This document shows positions 49,239 through 60,718 of a stretch of 64,000 nt of DNA, one piece after another. This DNA comes from Daphnia carinata (Eukaryota > Arthropoda > Branchiopoda > Diplostraca > Daphniidae). Position numbers and translations under genes: made by a program. Below the pieces are notes generated by a model, which saw nothing but the letters and a program-made list of their open reading frames with translations, was not told where the DNA came from and made no database searches. The stretch is from contig NC_081336.1 of assembly GCF_022539665.2 (NCBI RefSeq), forward strand, positions 1,860,001 to 1,924,000, read 5' to 3'. Numbering within the stretch: position 1 is the first letter of the stretch; every line of letters begins with the position of its first letter.

Positions 49239-50378
49239 ATGAGGTGCAATAGAGTTCTTGTTGTAAATAATAGGAATAAGCCTGCAGGTGCCAAGCTTAC
49301 TTGGCAGTTCAAGTTAGAACTTGCACATTCAATTCTTATAAAGGTAATTCGATAAACAGTAGCGTTTTTTAATTTTTAATCTTTTTTCCCCTTAAACCAC
49401 CTCATTATTGAATGTACAACAAGGGCAGCTGTCAACTAGTGGACGCATCCGTATGCCACGGGAGACCATCTGTGATTTGGTGAAAGAACTGATTTCTTTG
49501 AAAAATGTCTCTGAAATCTTTGGAAACGTGAGTATTGGTTTTCTCCAGAAAAGGCCAGTATGAGCATCCCTACCTAATTCTATGTTATCATTCCATAGAA
49601 ATCAAGGACACAGTCCAGTAAAGAACGTGACGGAATTGGAAAAATGTTGGAAAATGGCATTGAACTGGACAATCGACCTGCGCGTGAAGTGTCTAATGCA
49701 GAGAAAAACTGTCCTACTTGCGGAAAGTCATTCAAACGGCCCCAAGATCTCAGGCGTCACTTAAGGATTCACGACGAGGCCTTCAGTTATTTATGTGAGG
49801 CGTGTGGAAAGGGTTATCGTAGCCTCGATGGTCTGAGTTATCACAAGGCGTTGAAGCATCCTCCGTCTGAAACTACGGGCCAGTCTGATTCTTCTCAGTC
49901 TCTAAGTTGCTCGGAATGCACGAAATGCTTCGCTAGCCCCCTCGAGCTGAGAGTTCATTTAAAAAACAGCCATCAGAGAGCCAAGTCACTATATACGTGT
50001 GACCTCTGCTTCCCGAAGGCAACCTTTCAACGCATAGATGTTTTTAAAAATCACATGTCATTGCACGAAAAAGCCAAAGCTTTCACGTGTTTGATTTGCG
50101 ACAAAATTTTCTCAAGGCGCTCCAATCTTCAATCACATGCCCGCATGCATGATGCTACTGCTGCCCTGCAGTACCAGTGCGCTAATTGTTCGAAAAAATT
50201 CTATTCGAAGAAAAAATTGGCATCACACGTTCCCGAATGTCTGTCCAGGAAAACCTGTCCACTTTGTAAATTTTTTTGCCAGCGAGAAACAGATATGATA
50301 GAACACACCAAAAAAACGCATCCAGCAGATTATGCAATGCGAGAAGTGTTTGGTCAAACTCTCGAGGAGCTGAACTAG
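49239..50378 (+). CDS. C2H2 zinc-finger protein, seven fingers
   Basis: Three exons (49239-49343, 49429-49527, 49599-50378) in phase 0 give 327 residues. The first two exons have no recognised domain. The third encodes seven C2H2-type fingers: CPTCGKSF, CEACGKGY, CSECTKCF, CDLCFPKA, CLICDKIF, CANCSKKF and CPLCKFF, each followed by its His pair or a His/Cys variant. The sixth ends HVPEC, a C2HC form. It is probably a nuclear DNA-binding protein; no orthologue is recognised. The start at 49239 sits 65 bp after the isochorismatase stop, so the true 5' end could differ or the two could share a transcript. Confidence 0.85.
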
Positions 50379-50973
50379 TCTGCAGGAGTCGAATCTTGTC
50401 CGCCCAGTTATCTGTTAAATCGCGTAATATAAATTCATAAAATAAAACATTAAGTAAAAGCATCACGCACCATGGAACGTGCTTGTTTTCTATATTTTGT
50501 TGCGGTTTTCCCGCATCTGCCAGGTAGGTTAGAATTCAGGCTCAAATCTCATTCGAACATTTTAATAGGAGTAGCAAGTCTTTGAAAGGCGCCGCCTGTC
50601 GTCAGATCCGTAAAAGAAGAAGAAACAAATTAACAATTTCGTAAAACATCATCATTTAGCGCAGAAATTCATAAGCAAAAATTTTGCAAACGCCGAAAGA
50701 CGAATCCCAATACCACGGGCAGAACGAATCTATCTTTGTACATTTGAGTTTTTGGCATCAAGCAACAGGCATCAATCCAAGCCGACGAAAAGAATGTCTG
50801 CCAACCACATGGCAACCAGTTGTATCTCTCTGGTGTCTAGATGTTAAACAAATATTAACACACCCCAGAACGATTAGACCTTCAACAAACAAACATACGC
50901 TCGCAGTCTGATTCGTGATTTCACGTCTTGTGTTGATTCTCTTCGACATTCCAGAGTTGGAGAGTGAATAACA
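50379..50973. other. intergenic between zinc-finger gene and beta-carbonic anhydrase
   Basis: No supported coding sequence. Holds the zinc-finger gene 3' UTR and the promoter of the next gene; opposing short frames at 50684-50949 are treated as chance. Confidence 0.4.
50441..50446 (+). terminator. polyadenylation signal of the zinc-finger gene
   Basis: AATAAA about 60 bp past the stop codon. Confidence 0.6.
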
Positions 50974-52037
50974 ATGGATAAAATATTAAAAGGTATCCTT
51001 AAATACAGGAAAACTTATCGAGCTGAGATGGTAGAGCAATTCAAGCAAGTTGCCGATAGACCTGAGGTAAAATAATATATTTTCTCTTTCTTGTTCTCAT
51101 AATAATCTGGCCAACTATCTAGCCTAAAGCTGTGTTTTTCACATGTATGGACAGCAGAATGCTTCCCACCCGATTTACACAAACAGATGTTGGTGATATG
51201 TTTATAGGTAATGTAAAACCAAGATGTTCAGGTATTTTTTTTCTCTATTTCCATGCATTTTGAACACAAGTAAGAAATGCTGGAAACTTGGTTCCCCACT
51301 CAAGACTGTATGGAATTGATTCAGCCACAACTGAGCCTGCAGCCCTAGAGCTAGGGTGCATTGTAAATAATGTTAAACACATGGTTGTTTGTGGACACTC
51401 GGATTGCAAGGTCAGCCATATGTCTTCAAGTGATAAATAAAGATAATGACTCAACATTTTTTTAGGCCATGAATCTCTTATATAGTTTTAAAAAGGGAAT
51501 TGAAACTAATATGAGGACCTTAGAAAGATCTCCACTTAAGGCTTGGCTTCACCGTCATGGCAGCAGTTCTTTAACCAAATTTGAGAGATTAGAGATGCAT
51601 GGTTTTCAAGAGCCATTAACTTTCCCAATGGATGGACCATTCAGGCAATTTGTTGCCTACATCGATCCTGACAATAAATTCAGCCTTACAGACAAGCTGT
51701 CACAGGTAGAATAATCTTATGATTACAAAATATTTCTCTTTGTTGTAACAATTACTTTTTCCAGCTCAATACATTGCAACAGCTTCAACACATTGCCAGC
51801 TATAGCTTCATCCAAAGTGCCATAAATTCGGGACGAGTGCACCTACACGCGTATTTATAATACACCTGGAAACCTAACAAGTAATATGTAATATAATACT
51901 TATAACTTGACAGGTTGTGGTTCGACATCTACACCGGTGATATCTACGTTTTCAGTCGGAGGCAAAAACGGTTCGTAGAAATGAGCGAAGACACTTCCGA
52001 CTACTTGTTGGACGAAATACGCGAATATTTTGTTTGA
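50974..52037 (+). CDS. CAHbeta: beta-class carbonic anhydrase
   Basis: Six exons (50974-51066, 51123-51207, 51271-51410, 51466-51705, 51765-51850, 51914-52037) close in frame to 255 residues, the normal size for animal beta-carbonic anhydrase. The zinc site is complete: Cys39 and Asp41 in CMDSR, His102 and Cys105 in CGHSDC. VRNAGN, the substrate-pocket loop, is intact. The enzyme interconverts carbon dioxide and bicarbonate; animal beta forms act in mitochondria. Beta-carbonic anhydrases occur in invertebrates and are absent from vertebrates. I see no strong N-terminal targeting peptide apart from basic residues in ILKYRKTYRAE. Confidence 0.95.
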
Positions 52038-52442
52038 ACTTTCAGATATTGCTCTCGGGATGCTATCCTCAAGCAATTAAAATTAGATTTATTTTACGCT
52101 GATGCACATCTCAAAGAAATTTGATGGGCTGAGTTTCAGACTTCGTTATTCGTAAAGCTATTTTGTAAATAGTGAAAAGAAAAAAACTAAATAAACAGTA
52201 TATAACTCTTCCAATTCTGACTGAAAGAAATGTTTGAGGTAAATTAAAAAAAAAAATCAAGTAGCACAAAATACTGGCGGTCTATTCCACGGCTTTGTTT
52301 TGATAAAGGTTGAAATGGATTTAATCTGTTACGAAGAACAAAGATGTAACAACCAAACTGAACTGTTTGGTAACACAATTGCGAGACCATGAATTATAAA
52401 TAATTTTGCGCGGCGCAAAATTTTGTTCTTCTCTCAGTTCTT
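52038..52442. other. convergent 3' region (carbonic anhydrase / MED4)
   Basis: Non-coding; it contains the 3' UTRs of the two converging genes. Confidence 0.5.
52190..52195 (+). terminator. polyadenylation signal of beta-carbonic anhydrase
   Basis: AATAAA about 155 bp past the stop codon, in an A-rich context. Confidence 0.55.
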
Positions 52443-53465
52443 TTATTGGGAATCCGAAGAAGAACTGCTACTTGAGTCTGTGGACATCACGTCCACGTCT
52501 TCATTTTCCTTTTTGGGAGTTTTATGATCCATTCCACCTCCCACGCCCAGGTGTGAGACAGACAAACCAGGCATCTGTAGGTCATTTTGAGACAACCAAC
52601 TGTAGGTGCCTGCTTGAGAGTTGGGAACGGAAGATCCCTGCTGCATGGAATGATTGGGGCGGTGCAATAGCTCAGGGAAACTCATATGTCCGTTGACATT
52701 CATCTCGCCGAGGCGACCCAAAAACCCAAGCCGCATTTCAATATCTACACATCAATCGATAAATACGACGTACAGTTATCAGTAAAACAATGATCCTGAA
52801 ATTTTGTCTAACCTGTTGGATATGGCCTGCGTAAATCCCCCTGTTGCCAATTTAGTGGAGCACATACAGCGTTGGATGCCGATATTCTGTGCGCGAATTT
52901 GATCAACTCCTCCGAATTTACCGGTCTGCTGTTTGCCTTAGCAATGGCTTGAAGCTTTTGTTTGGCCTGAAATATTGCAGTTGCCTAACGTGAAAAAAAG
53001 AAATTATATTTCAGTAGAATGACCAATCGAAAAATGTATTTACCAGTAACTGCTCCGCCTCTTTCAGCTGCTTTTGAAGATTTCGAATCTCAATATCATG
53101 CCTTTCAACCTCTGTCTCCAAAGCAACCACTTTTTGTTGCAACACACCTTGTTCTTCTGCCAGCTTTAGGAATAATCATTACTAACATAAATAACAACCT
53201 ATAACAACAAATAGTTCTAACCTTTAATGTTGTTTTCAGATCTGTGTCTTTCTGGAGCACTAATTCTACAAGTTGCGAGTGTTCAGCACTCATGGGTTTC
53301 TGCTGCTTTTGCGCTATTAAATTGTCCAAAAGCTCCCTGTAATAAAATTAAAATTTACGCTGTGCCAAACAGATGGGACAATTGAGAAATAAATTACTTG
53401 GCGATGATTTCGATGTCATCAATGCAAGTCAGTAAAACCTCTCTTGTGCTCTTGTGGGAAGTCAT
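52443..53465 (-). CDS. MED4: Mediator of RNA polymerase II transcription subunit 4
   Basis: Five exons (53398-53465, 53222-53336, 53044-53163, 52813-52984, 52443-52744) close to 258 residues; human MED4 has 270. The N-terminal half is a coiled coil ([20 protein letters not shown]). It is followed by the MED4 signature region: [14 protein letters not shown], then [20 protein letters not shown]. The C-terminus is acidic and ends in a Ser-rich run. MED4 is a core subunit of the Mediator middle module. Divergent from TFIP11 with 497 bp between starts. Confidence 0.95.
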
Positions 53466-53962
53466 GGCTTATTTGACGATATTAACGGTAATATACTCTT
53501 AAAGTGTACGTTTTTGGAATCGAACTTGGATCTCAATTCAGATTTAATATCTCAACTCATAATTCCTAGATATCGGCTGCAACAACAATCAAAAAAGCTT
53601 TGTTGTCATACTTTTGCATATTTTTACTTTCATATTTTCATACATGAATTAATTTTAAATTAACTTTGTAATTATCTGCGATCTGGAATGTGAAATGAAA
53701 ATTCAGCCGTCGAGGATTTGAATGTTGGATTTTATATGAATTTTTTAAAAATGAAATCTAAAAATCCATGTTGGTTGCTGTTCACTACCGGCTTCGGTAG
53801 CAGACATCACTAAAAAATTTTTTCCAAATTACAACTGGGAAAAATTTTCCTGCTGTAGATTTGTGAATTATGTTCTGAACTGAACAAGCTACGGAAAAAG
53901 AAGGAAAAGAAGCTAACTGGAAATTTTGTAGTTCTACTATTTTCGTAATCCTTGTAAAAGTG
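53466..53962. promoter_or_regulatory. bidirectional promoter region MED4 / TFIP11
   Basis: 497 bp between two housekeeping start codons. No TATA box is at a usual distance from either ATG. A shared nucleosome-depleted promoter is the simplest explanation. Confidence 0.5.
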
Positions 53963-56900
53963 ATGGCTAACGAAGAAGAAATGGAGAGTTTTGATGTCTC
54001 GGAAAGAGATTTGTACGATGCTTTTCAGCCCGGCCAGCGTCGTTTTAGGAAGATGACAAAAAATCAACAGATATATGGGGTATTTGATGAAGATGAAGGA
54101 GAAAATCCTCGTTCGTCTTCATCTTCCAACCGCCAAAGTTTTTCTAAATCTTCGACAAATAAAGACTATACGACACCAGTTGATTTTGTCAAAGGTGGGA
54201 TTCAAGAAGGTTCAAAGAAGGAGAAAATCCCTGAAAAAAACAAGCTTTTTTCATATTCTGAAAGGTTTGTTGAGATTTAGATGAATTTAGAACTATTTCA
54301 CTCTGTTAAATTAACATTGTTTGCCCTTTGTGATGTGTATGGAATTCATCAGTTGTTTGTTGAAATGAGAAATATTTTAAATACCCATTCTCACAGTTAA
54401 GCACAGGAGTGTTATTTTGTTTTAACCGATACTTCCCAATCTGTTACTGATAGACAATGGCAATTATTTGAAGATAACAATCAACTGTTAACTAAAAAAG
54501 ACATAATAATGATTTAATGGATCAAAAGTATAATTTTCATTATTAGTTAAAATTACATCAACATACAGACAAAAGGGTGAACAAAGTTTTTGGTGCATGT
54601 TTGTTCGTTACTAACATCTGTATTTGGAATTCATTCCTGCATTGTAAGTGAGGAGGAGGAGGATTCCTTAATAGGTTTTGGTGGGCGCAACCAGAAGCCA
54701 GGAAAGCTGTCCCAAGAAAAAGAAGTTAAAAAACAACCTAGAAAAATGTTTGAGAGGTTTAACAAAGACTCGAAACCCCCAGGATCCAGTGATCTGGGTG
54801 AATGGGAAAAACATACAAAAGGCATTGGAGCAAAGCTTCTATTTCAGGTTTGGTTTAATTCTTATGAAAATTGTCATAACATCAACTAAAGCTTTTATGT
54901 TTAGATGGGCTACCAACCAGGTAAAGGTCTTGGAAAAAGTTTACAAGGTAGAAGTGAACCTGTTGAAGCGCAAGTCCGAAAAGGAAGGGGAGCAATTGGT
55001 AAATTTAAACAAATCGAAACACATTATAATGTTATTTTAAAAATTCCTTCTAATGGTTGGTAATAGGTATCTATGGATCTGAGCACAAAAATGATTCTGC
55101 CAAGAAACAAGCGTCGGATGACGAAGAAGAACAAGAGTACAAGAAAAACTTGGCTCACTGGCGAAAAGGTTCAAATCAAAATAAATTTCAATTGTTTTTG
55201 TAGATGTAACCTGTTTTTTGTTTCAGATTTGGTTGAGCCATCCTCCAAAAAGAAGAAGGTTCAATATTTATATAGAACAACGGAAGAGGTAATCGAAGAA
55301 ATGTCCAAAAGTGGTGTTCATAGAATGGCCCGTGAATACAGGTAATATTAACATAATATTTTAATGTCTATACTCTTGTTGCTATAGCCAAATGCATTAT
55401 GTTTAAGTGAAATTTCCAAGGCGAAAGTTATCGATATGACTGGACGAGAACAGCGTGTACTTCAGGGCTATAGCGCACTGAGAACGAAGAAAACCGAAGA
55501 GCCAAATGACACCGAAGCCGTTGCAGGAATTAAGAAAGATAAGTTTCAACTTGAAAAACTGTGTTACAATTTGGACACTCTGGTGGACCTTTGTGAACAC
55601 GTAAGCTTATTATTGTCCTCATGACATTGAGTGCAGAATTAATAGAACTTCTTTGAAAACAGGAAATCATTCAGAACGCCAAAGAGTTGTCATACAACCA
55701 AGATCAAATAGTTGCTATGGAGGCACAAATGAAAACCATGAGTGTTGAGGTTTCTAAAGAAATTACCCGTATGGAAATGCTTACGGCGATGCTGGGAGTT
55801 TTGGAGCAGCTTGAAATTAAACAAGCTACAAACGAGCTAACTTTAGACTACCTTTGGGAGCAGATAAGAAAATTAGAACAAAACTATCCTGAAGAATATG
55901 TATCATCTGATCTAGCCAACGTTACTCTGAATTACCTCATCCCACTGACGAAGTTACGTCTGTCTACGTACTGGCGCCCGTTGGATTCGAAATCCACAGA
56001 TGAGGCTTGTCGTTTAATTTTTCAACGATGGAGACCTATTCTAGAGTTTTGTAACAAAACTCAGACTAACAGGTATCAAAGCACTACCTTATTTCCAATT
56101 TAGGAATGACACTTGTTAGGTTACCATGATTGACGTTAACACCTTTCTATTCACAGTAGGGGCGGTATCATTAAAAATGACAGCCGGATGGATCCCTATC
56201 ACGCTTTATTGTGGCATGCTTGGATGCCAGCATTTCGGGGACTTGTTGGGCAATGGAGTTGTAAAAATGCCGATCCTATGGTTGATTTACTTGAATCGTG
56301 GGAACCAATTTTACCAAACTGGATCATGGAAAATATTTTGGATCAACTTATTCTTCCTAAAATCCAAAAAGAAGTAGACAGTTGGAACCCATTAACTGAT
56401 CTTATTCCCATCCATTCGTGGATTCATCCGTGGCTTCCACGACTTGGTACAATTTAATTATATATGTACCAATACCTAGTCTCACATTAATCGAATCATT
56501 GTTTTGAAGGTTCGAAACTGGAAATTGTATACCCCAACATTCGGCATAAAATGTCTCAAGCCTTGGTTGCTTGGTCACCTTCCGATCAATCTGCGAGGTA
56601 TTATATTTTAAAAAATAGTTCATTGCGTTTTATCTGTTCGTAGCCTTTCAGTTATTAGTTTAAAGTTTATAATTTATCGACATTGCCACTCTTGCAGATC
56701 CGTTTTATTACCTTGGGTTCCAGTTTTCTCCAAGGGTTCCATGGATGCCTTTCTTATTAAGAATATTTTACCAAAGTTACAAATTGCTATCACGAAGTGG
56801 GATATCAATCCCAGTCGACAAGAATTAGGTATGTGACTACAAAATTCATAATGTGGATTCCTAAAAGTTTGTTTCTAATGAATTTTTGTTATGAATTAGA

Positions 56901-57711
56901 TGTCTGGCATTGGGTTATGAACTGGAAAGACCTCATGCCTGTACAGAGCCTTATTCAGTTACTTGTGTAAGTGTAATTCTATAATTACAAATTTGAATTA
57001 AAATTTAATATATTTATTCGTGTGTCGCAGATCAAGCTTTTTCCCGAAGTGGTTACAGGTACGTAATTTTCTATGATTATTTTCGTTTCTTTTCATTTTT
57101 AAATGTCTATTTCCGCTACAAGGTTTTGGTTGCTTGGCTCAACCACCATCCAAACTATGAAGAAATCGTTGTTTGGTATACCGGTTGGAAGGCCTTATTT
57201 CCTCCAGAAATTGCGCAAAACCCAGCTATTCAAGGTAGATGCATTCTTTTCTGGAAAATATAAACTGATGTTGTAATTTCTGTAATTTTTTTGCGACCAA
57301 AATAGAACAATTCACTAGGGCGCTGGATTTAATGAACCGTTCTCTGGCGGTCGGAGGCCAAGTGGATTTCACGCCTCCACCAGTAGCTGTTATGACCCCT
57401 ACAGTAGCTGCTCCAACTCCCCCAGTGGCTGAAACTGCAGTACCACATGGATTTCGTGAGCTCATTGAATATCGTTGCGCACAGCAAGGAATTTTGTGCA
57501 TTCCACTTGTCAACCGTTTTCATGCCGGGAGACCAATTTTCCGAGTTGGAAATGTTCTGTGTTATTTCGACCGACAGGTAATTAAAATTTTCCTATTGAA
57601 ACTCTTTGAAATATTCTTAAAGCTATTTTTGTGTAGGTTGTATTTGTTCTCATTAATGGTGTGTGGACCCCTGTGACAGCGCAGCAGTTATTGGATATGG
57701 CAGTATTGTAA
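53963..57711 (+). CDS. TFIP11: tuftelin-interacting protein 11 (spliceosome disassembly factor)
   Basis: Fifteen exons (53963-54264, 54649-54847, 54905-54998, 55067-55168, 55227-55341, 55408-55600, 55663-56072, 56157-56446, 56510-56597, 56698-56828, 56900-56966, 57031-57058, 57123-57234, 57306-57577, 57637-57711) close to 825 residues; human TFIP11 has 837. The N-terminal TIP domain starts near [12 protein letters not shown]. The G-patch runs through [19 protein letters not shown]. The GCFC-type region includes [29 protein letters not shown] and [11 protein letters not shown]. The family partners the DEAH helicase DHX15 in dismantling the intron-lariat spliceosome. One internal exon (57031-57058) is only 28 nt. 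Confidence 0.97.
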
Positions 57712-57760
57712 TACGGCTTGAAAGTATTATTGTCATACGATGTTACGTTGTGCTGTGAAT

Positions 57761-57766
57761 AATAAA
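57761..57766 (+). terminator. polyadenylation signal of TFIP11
   Basis: AATAAA 50 bp past the stop codon. Confidence 0.7.
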
Positions 57767-58003
57767 TGCTTTGTTTATTTCTGTTGAGTCGTAAATCGAT
57801 ATTTATTTTTTTTTTTTAACTTTACTTTTCCCTCCGGTGCGTCGGCCGATTGAACAATTAATCCATTATAAAATTAAGGCCAAATGGAGATATTAGTCAA
57901 CGCTGCATATTCCGTTTTAAAGCTAGCAGACGAAACTCGTGGGTAAACAACGTGGACTCTCATACTCAATTTGCCAAATTGTAATTTCGCGGTAAGCTAC
58001 ATA

Positions 58004-58915
58004 ATGTCAGAAGAACAAGTAGTTAATATGATGTTCAGTGATGAAAAGGATGACGATGAACCCGAACTTTCCGTTTCGACTCTAGCTGCGTTGAATGAGT
58101 TTCTCTCAGAAAGAAAGGAAAGAGAAGAACAATTGCGGTTAATTGCAGAGACAGCCGAAAAAAATGACAAAGTCCTCGATGAAGTTGTATTGGAAGAAGA
58201 TTGGGTAAAAACAAAGATCATTTTTCCAGTGTTACTGTTAATCCTATATTTTTAGCTGAATGTGTTAGCAATTAAGCCAATTCTGGTATGATGACCACAC
58301 ATCTGCTGTTCTTGCCAAAGAAGCTTTGAGATTAGCTGGTGCTGAAGGCAGAATTGCATGTTTATCTTGCCCTACACTATACAAAGAATTGAGGAAGCTG
58401 AAACCAGCATCAGTCAAAGGTACAAGGATTGTTTTTATGAGCTAAAGATGTAAAGCAGATAAGTGTATTAAGACCACATGTTTTTAGCCCAGTTGTTTGA
58501 ATATGATACACGCTTTAGTGTGTATGGAGATGATTTTACCTTCTATGACTACCGTTCTCCACTTGAGGTACCAAAAGATCTCGGATCAGCATTTGACATT
58601 GTAGTCGCTGACCCACCGTTCCTCAGTGAGGAATGTCTAACTAAAACTGCGCTGACCATGAGATATCTCTCCAAAGGTCCTCTCATCCTTTGCACAGGTA
58701 TTTTCCCAGCATTGTTTTTTTGCAACTGAAGTTGCACGATGTTTCTCATGAATTGTAATTATTTAGGTAGCATTATGGAAGACTTAGCTGGTCGTTTGCT
58801 TCAGCTCAAGATGTGCGCCTTCCAACCTAAACATCGTAATAATCTTGCCAATGATTTTCGCTGTTATGCCAACTACGACTTTGATTTGGCCACAGTGGTT
58901 CATGAAACGTCCTGA
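58004..58915 (+). CDS. EEF1AKMT1: EEF1A lysine methyltransferase 1 (N6AMT2-type)
   Basis: Four exons (58004-58204, 58269-58419, 58488-58697, 58767-58915) close to 236 residues; the human protein has 214. The N-terminus is acidic with [16 protein letters not shown]. Exon 2 begins [16 protein letters not shown], the family hallmark. The methyltransferase motif DPPF lies in [15 protein letters not shown]. The C-terminus carries [20 protein letters not shown]. The enzyme methylates a lysine of elongation factor 1A in the cytosol. The acceptor of exon 2 at 58268 was chosen because the nearer AG gives no matching frame. Confidence 0.95.
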
Positions 58916-59573
58916 GGCTTTACCTTTCCATACAATTTTCTAACTAATTATTCAGAAACGCGGTGGTGCTCCAAGCAAGATCGAAACTGATAATAAAATG
59001 CGGACGACGATGACAATTTTGATTGTAAAATTGCCCGTCATTATTTGTGATTAATTTTCCAGCGGTTCCAGGAAGCGTTTACTGAAACCATAACGCCAAA
59101 AATGCATTTCAACAATCGTTATCGAAAGCAAATACCCAAAACGGTAGTGGTAATATCGAACGTTCATCGCCAACGTGAGCAGTGAATTAGATGCATCACG
59201 CATAATTTTTTGCAGTCGTGTGTGCCACGGAAGTGTGAAAATTGGCTGCTTCCTTATTTTGAAGTAATAATAGATCAATCTTTTTTTTCCTTACCAGGCA
59301 TTGGTACGAAACCGTTTAACTACAAGTGGCTCTAAATAGTTTTCCTTCAGCACAAGTGAATGGAACGAGCAATTTCTTGGAGAGAAGAACCTGCACGTCA
59401 TACTCATCGTGTGCTGGGAATGCACGATGAAACGATAAGATTACTGCAAAACTGCGTGCTCACTGGCTCATAACTCCATGCTGATAAAGCAATTCTACTT
59501 GCTACGTTCTTCTGGACGCGTTGGAGCACATCGTCAAAATGCAATTAGCTGACAATGTCTTAAAAAGAGTGTG
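58916..59573. other. intergenic upstream of the secreted orphan gene
   Basis: No gene is supported. A minus-strand frame at 59051-59278 has no signal peptide, domain or splice context. Confidence 0.4.
58992..58997 (+). terminator. polyadenylation signal of EEF1AKMT1
   Basis: AATAAA 77 bp past the stop codon. Confidence 0.65.
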
Positions 59574-59581
59574 TATATAAG
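59574..59581 (+). promoter_or_regulatory. TATA box and initiator of the secreted orphan gene
   Basis: TATATAAG is followed 27 bp later by TCAGCAC (59601), close to the arthropod initiator. The 5' UTR would be about 35 nt. Confidence 0.7.
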
Positions 59582-59636
59582 AGCCCTCCGTTGCTTAGTA
59601 TCAGCACATCTCGAGTACATCGATCGACGAGACAAC

Positions 59637-60504
59637 ATGCAATCCCACCTACGCGGGTAACATTTACATCTACTAAAGATGCTATAAAGATCAATTTAAA
59701 TTAAAAATAATTTGTTTATTCAGAGTAATAACATTCGTCATCTTCTCTACCCTTTCGATTGTCCTGAGTCGTCAGCAATTCAACCTGCAACAACGGATGG
59801 AATTCTTGCCTTATTGGTCACCAAGGCTTAAACCTGCCTTTAATATTTATCAGCCACAAGAAAATAATGAATTGATGCACGAATACGCGAACATTCCGTT
59901 AGAAAGACGTGTACAGGACAATCAACGTTTTCTCTTTGCCGCAACATCCTTTTCTAATCCATTCTGGAGAACGATTACGTTTACCATAACTTCAACAGTC
60001 AACATCACAAATACCCAAAATTGTATTCCTTCATCTCTATTTTTTGCTGGCTCCACCAGTGTGTCTTGTCGTCGGAAGAAGCGTGGAATACTCATCGATT
60101 CTTCGGATGCACCCGAAGAGAATTCTCAGTTCCCCGTCAATCCTTCGAAACCACAGCAGTAAACAAATATTAAGAATTTGAACCGTTTGTCATAACAAAA
60201 AGTAACCTTTGGAAAACCGCTTTCTAGGTTGACATCAACGACTATCTCCCCTGTCGAACAATTTACTAAAGAAAGCCATCAGTTTCCGACTGTGTTGTCT
60301 TCGTCTAAAGATGAGGTGACCCCTGAGGAAATATCACTGGAACGAGCGCAATGGAGGAAGGCAAAACGATTTCTCAATCAATTCATAGTATCGGTAACTG
60401 TTTATTCCTATGAACTTACAACTGTCTTGTCTACTAAAACTGTATCGCCGATCACAATTGTCTCATCACTTTTGTGTCGGCCAAGTGGTTACGCTGTTTG
60501 CTGA
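59637..60504 (+). CDS. secreted lineage-restricted protein, two similar halves around a basic cleavage site
   Basis: Three exons (59637-59656, 59724-60158, 60228-60504) close to 243 residues. A 20-nt first exon leads into a hydrophobic signal sequence (VITFVIFSTLSIVLS). The middle has a Thr/Ser-rich segment FTITSTVNITNTQNC ending in CRRKKRGI, a furin-type basic site. The C-terminus repeats the flavour (VSVTVYSYELTTVLST, then C-x10-C at the end). I do not recognise a domain, and nothing suggests an enzyme. The composition resembles crustacean orphan secreted proteins. A strong TATA/initiator promoter suggests regulated, high-level expression. Confidence 0.8.
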
Positions 60505-60718
60505 TGTAGCTGTACGTACACCTTAATCGACTAGTTGATGAATTACTTAATCACGTTAATTACGATTGATCCTACCCTTGTTTAACAATGTGCACGATTC
60601 GTTAATATTTTAAATTGCCTTTATTTACTTGGTTAGTACATGACTATAGGTGCTGAATTAACCAATTCATTGCAGTTAATCTTTGTCCTCCACAACTCGA
60701 TATCAGTACAGAAGTAAA

